DNA of 64,000 nucleotides from Lojkania enalia (lineage: Eukaryota > Ascomycota > Dothideomycetes > Pleosporales), in assembly GCA_010094045.1 (NCBI GenBank), contig ML986617.1:186001-250000 (forward strand), given 5' to 3'. Positions 61,341 to 64,000 of the stretch are shown here, in pieces. Position 1 is the stretch's first letter; each line of letters opens with the position of its first letter. The translations under genes and the position numbers were made by a program. A model generated the notes under the pieces. That model saw nothing but the letters and a program-made list of their open reading frames with translations, searched no databases and had not been told where the DNA came from.

Positions 61341-62389
61341 GCAAGGTAATGTAGGGTAGAGTATAGTATTATACGGTATATATAGTATATAGGGGTAGTA
61401 GAGTAGATAAGTAACTATTTCGTTAATTACTATCGGGTGCTATATACCTAGTTAAAGGGGCTATATAGGATACGCGCTCGGTTTAAGCATATATACTATA
61501 TTACGTATCTTAACTATATAATATATATTTTAGCTCTATACAATATTTACTATTCGGATACTGGTAGTTTTTCTTTTTATAGGCCTACCCTATCTATCTA
61601 TATATCTACGTATGTAAACCTCTATATTATATATACCCTTCTAGTACATACGTATAATTACCTACCTTTTATCCTTCTCTATCCCTCATATCCCCTTACC
61701 CTTCTCTTTCTTCTACTCCTCCTTCTACTCCTTCTTCTACTGTCTTATATACGCGTGCGCATAGCGTCTTATACAGCGTCTAATCTATCTACTAATACTT
61801 TAACCCGGATTATAAGCGTATTATATAAAATAAGAGTTTCTAGTACCTTATTTAGCGTCTTCTTTATATAGGCGTCTATAGGGTTATCTTTACTATTAAT
61901 CTATCTAATTTCTATAATCTCCCTCTTCTTATATAATTCTCGGATTAATATAATATTAATTATCAGTCTCTTCTTATTAGTTGTACTAAGTTTAATAAGA
62001 TAGTTCTATAGAGATTATAAATCTATATAGATAATAATAGGAATTTATAGTAGCTATAAGATTTATATAATCTATTATAGTATTATACTAAAGGTAATTA
62101 TACTATTAAATCCTCCTACTATTCTATATAATTCGCTTACTAGTCTAGAGTAAGTAATATATTTATACTTTATAGAATTCTAGTATATAATATTACCTTA
62201 AATTTTAAAATCGTTTCCGGATTCTATATAGTACTCTATACCTAATATAATAATATACTTAGGTTGTAAACTTAAATTCTTATTATTTATAAATAAACTA
62301 TTTATAAAGATAAATAGTTTTATATAATTTAGCTATAATAGTATATATTTTAACCTATAGTCTAGGTTATTAATCTACTAATGTATAGT
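61341..62389. repeat. probable LTR/3' end of element C and unassigned AT-rich DNA
   Basis: Starts at the end of the integrase frame with GC-richer patches (GGGGTAGTAGAGTAG, GGGTGCTATATACC, about 61.39-61.46 kb) of the kind seen in fungal gypsy LTRs, followed by a pyrimidine-rich tract (61.66-61.74 kb). No second copy found in the window, so LTR status is inferred from position. Confidence 0.4.
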
Positions 62390-62545
62390 ACAAGCGAGCT
62401 AATTACCTAAGCAAGCTAATTATAATATTAAAACTCTACTAAAATTGCGATAATTATACTTTATAGTATTATACTATAACTAATAACTATAGAATTAATT
62501 TAGAAAGAAGCTAGAATATAGCTTATACTCTAATATTATAGATGC
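62390..62545 (+). mobile_element. solo end fragment of the same pogo/Fot1 family
   Basis: TATAGTACAAGCGAGCTAAT.. from about 62393 matches the complement of the right end of the 40491-42356 element through the whole inverted repeat and about 90 bp further (ending near GCTTATACTCTAA), differing mainly by transitions. The match stops abruptly, so only about 150 bp of this copy remains. Confidence 0.82.
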
Positions 62546-64000
62546 CCCTACGGAAATCCCCGTACTAGACTTAATTAAGATTTAGAACTCTATATAGCTA
62601 GAAGAATAAGACTAATATAAGATATATAACGCGCTTAGCAATTTAGTTAATTAAGTAACTAAGTAGGAAGAAATAGTAGGGGAACTAAATTATACTTAAC
62701 AACTTTACAACTCTAACCTTATAGCTCTTTATAGTTAATTTAAATATTCTTTATATACTCTACTTATATACTTCTATTATAAGCTTATAAGAATAATCCC
62801 CTTATAGCACGTGATTACTCTTAGTTATTACCCTATCCTACACCTAGCTAATCAGAGGCCGTTATACTTTAACTACCCTTATAAGACTGGAAGAAGTAAG
62901 ACTAGTTAGGCTACCCTAGTTATAAGAAAAGAGATACCTTTAGTAAGTAACGTAGAAAACTCACGCAAGTAGAATATTAGGATTAGCTAGTAAGGCTACC
63001 TTTTTAGAGGCAGGTACGATAACTATATTTATAAGAATATAGAACAAATTAACGTAATAATAGGAATAGCTAGTTCTAGTAGATAAATAAATAAAAAGCC
63101 TAAAGGAGACTTAAAATAGTCTTCTTAAAAGTTTTTAAAAGAATATAAGAAATAGTTAATAGTAAATAAGAAATAGGACTTGTGGAAATTATCTAAAAAC
63201 TCGAGTAAGTCGAAAGAGTACTACTACTAATATATTATTAGCAACGAATTAAGCTAGTACTACTTAATAAGTTCGACGGAACTAGATCCAAATTTAAAAG
63301 ATTTCTAGTAGTAGTAAGAATCTATATTAATACTAATCTAGATATTATCTAATATAAGAATAAGAAAGTACTATTTATAGGAGTTTACCTAATAGGTAAA
63401 CCGCTTAACTAGTTTTAATTCTTTCTAATAGATTTTAAGAACCACGTAGAAGAATACTAGAAAAGCGAAACTAAGGTAATATTTATAAGTTTAATATACT
63501 TCTAATAGAAACTCGAACTAGCGTTTAGAGACATTAATAAAGTATAAGTAGTAGAAGATAGACTCTATAATCTAGTTTAACTAGGATCTATTACTTTATA
63601 TATATCGAGTTTTTAACAGCTCTTAAATAAAGTTATATAGAACGATTATAGTATAATAGTAAAGTTCTGTAGAGGATTGAAAATAGAAATAAAAAGGGTA
63701 ATAATATATATAGAACAACCCTAAGACCTAGTATTATACTTCTAACTAGTAAAAAGAATTAACAACAAACTATACTAGTTTAAAAATAAGGAAAGATAGG
63801 CGTACTACTAAAGAGTATACTTTTTAGTAAGAGCTGCTAACGCGGGCGGACTTATAGATCTAAGCGCTACTAGAGAAAAGAAGCCTAAGTTATAGGTAAC
63901 GTAAGAAAAGAGGACTTAGAAGAAAGATATTAAATGCTATAATTGTTAGAAACTAGGATATATAGTAAAAGAATATCGAAGTAAAAAGAAAGAAAAGAAA
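62546..64000 (+). mobile_element. Ty3/gypsy element F (leader and gag with zinc knuckle, cut by window end)
   Basis: Plus-strand conceptual translation from about 63.28 kb: KVLFIGVYLIGKPLNQFQFF (about 63.37-63.43 kb), AFRDINKVQVVEDRLYNLVQ (about 63.52-63.58 kb), FCRGLKIEIKRVIIYI, QFKNKERQAYYQR and, at the very end, CYNCQKLGYIVKEY (about 63.93-63.98 kb), a zinc knuckle in which His and the last Cys are mutated to Tyr. A GC-richer stretch near 62.81-62.88 kb may be the LTR end or leader. The pol part is outside the window. Confidence 0.75.

Overview
The window comes from a filamentous ascomycete (Pezizomycotina, quite possibly a Dothideomycete; the species cannot be fixed from sequence alone). 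The grounds are protein-coding genes split by short introns of about 45-65 bp with GT..AG ends and CTAAC/CTAAT branch points, typical fungal families (PMA1 proton pump, fungal_rhodopsin membrane protein, GABA-permease-type transporter, P450, HOL1-like MFS, GPI-anchored Cys-rich protein), and a sharp switch at about 35.5 kb into very AT-rich DNA full of transposons mutated only by C:G to T:A transitions, the signature of repeat-induced point mutation (RIP).

Region 1, 1-35.5 kb, is the gene-bearing part: end of an S41-type peptidase gene (1-750, +); F-box-like gene (2042-3074, -) divergent from the plasma-membrane H+-ATPase gene (4512-7803, +); a gene-free 4 kb stretch holding a full-length but dead pogo/Fot1 transposase (10.25-11.59 kb, -); an MDR oxidoreductase (11971-13155, -); an MFS transporter (14160-15892, -); a rhodopsin-domain membrane protein (17819-19108, -); an amino-acid/GABA permease (20130-22148, +); a cytochrome P450 (22617-24483, +); a secreted, probably GPI-anchored repeat protein (24818-25722, -); a broken reducing-polyketide-synthase 3' end with KR and ACP (27.01-27.90 kb, +); an AidB-like acyl-CoA dehydrogenase (29162-31156, -); a decayed secreted-protein-like gene (32.08-33.54 kb, +); and a small VOC/glyoxalase protein (34826-35266, +). 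The introns were placed by conserved protein joins and reading frame; six multi-exon models give uninterrupted products over 2-9 exons.

Region 2, 35.59-64.0 kb, holds no intact gene. It is a nest of RIP-mutated elements: a truncated pogo transposase (35.59-36.15), a Ty3/gypsy element (A) whose gag-pol is split by a second LTR element (B, 37000-51991) bounded by 126-bp LTRs and a GTAAA target duplication; B is in turn split by a pogo/Fot1 element with ~67-bp inverted repeats (40491-42356). Beyond A lie a plus-strand gypsy (C), a minus-strand gypsy fragment (D) sitting in it, a solo pogo end (62.39-62.55) and the gag of a further gypsy (F) running off the window. B also carries, downstream of its integrase/chromodomain, a ~1,170-codon ghost reading frame that I cannot assign to a family; it is the most unusual feature here.

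The genes do not form one obvious pathway. The PKS remnant beside an acyl-CoA dehydrogenase, with a P450, permease, MFS transporter and oxidoreductase within 16 kb, could be the residue of a decayed secondary-metabolite locus, but this is inference only.
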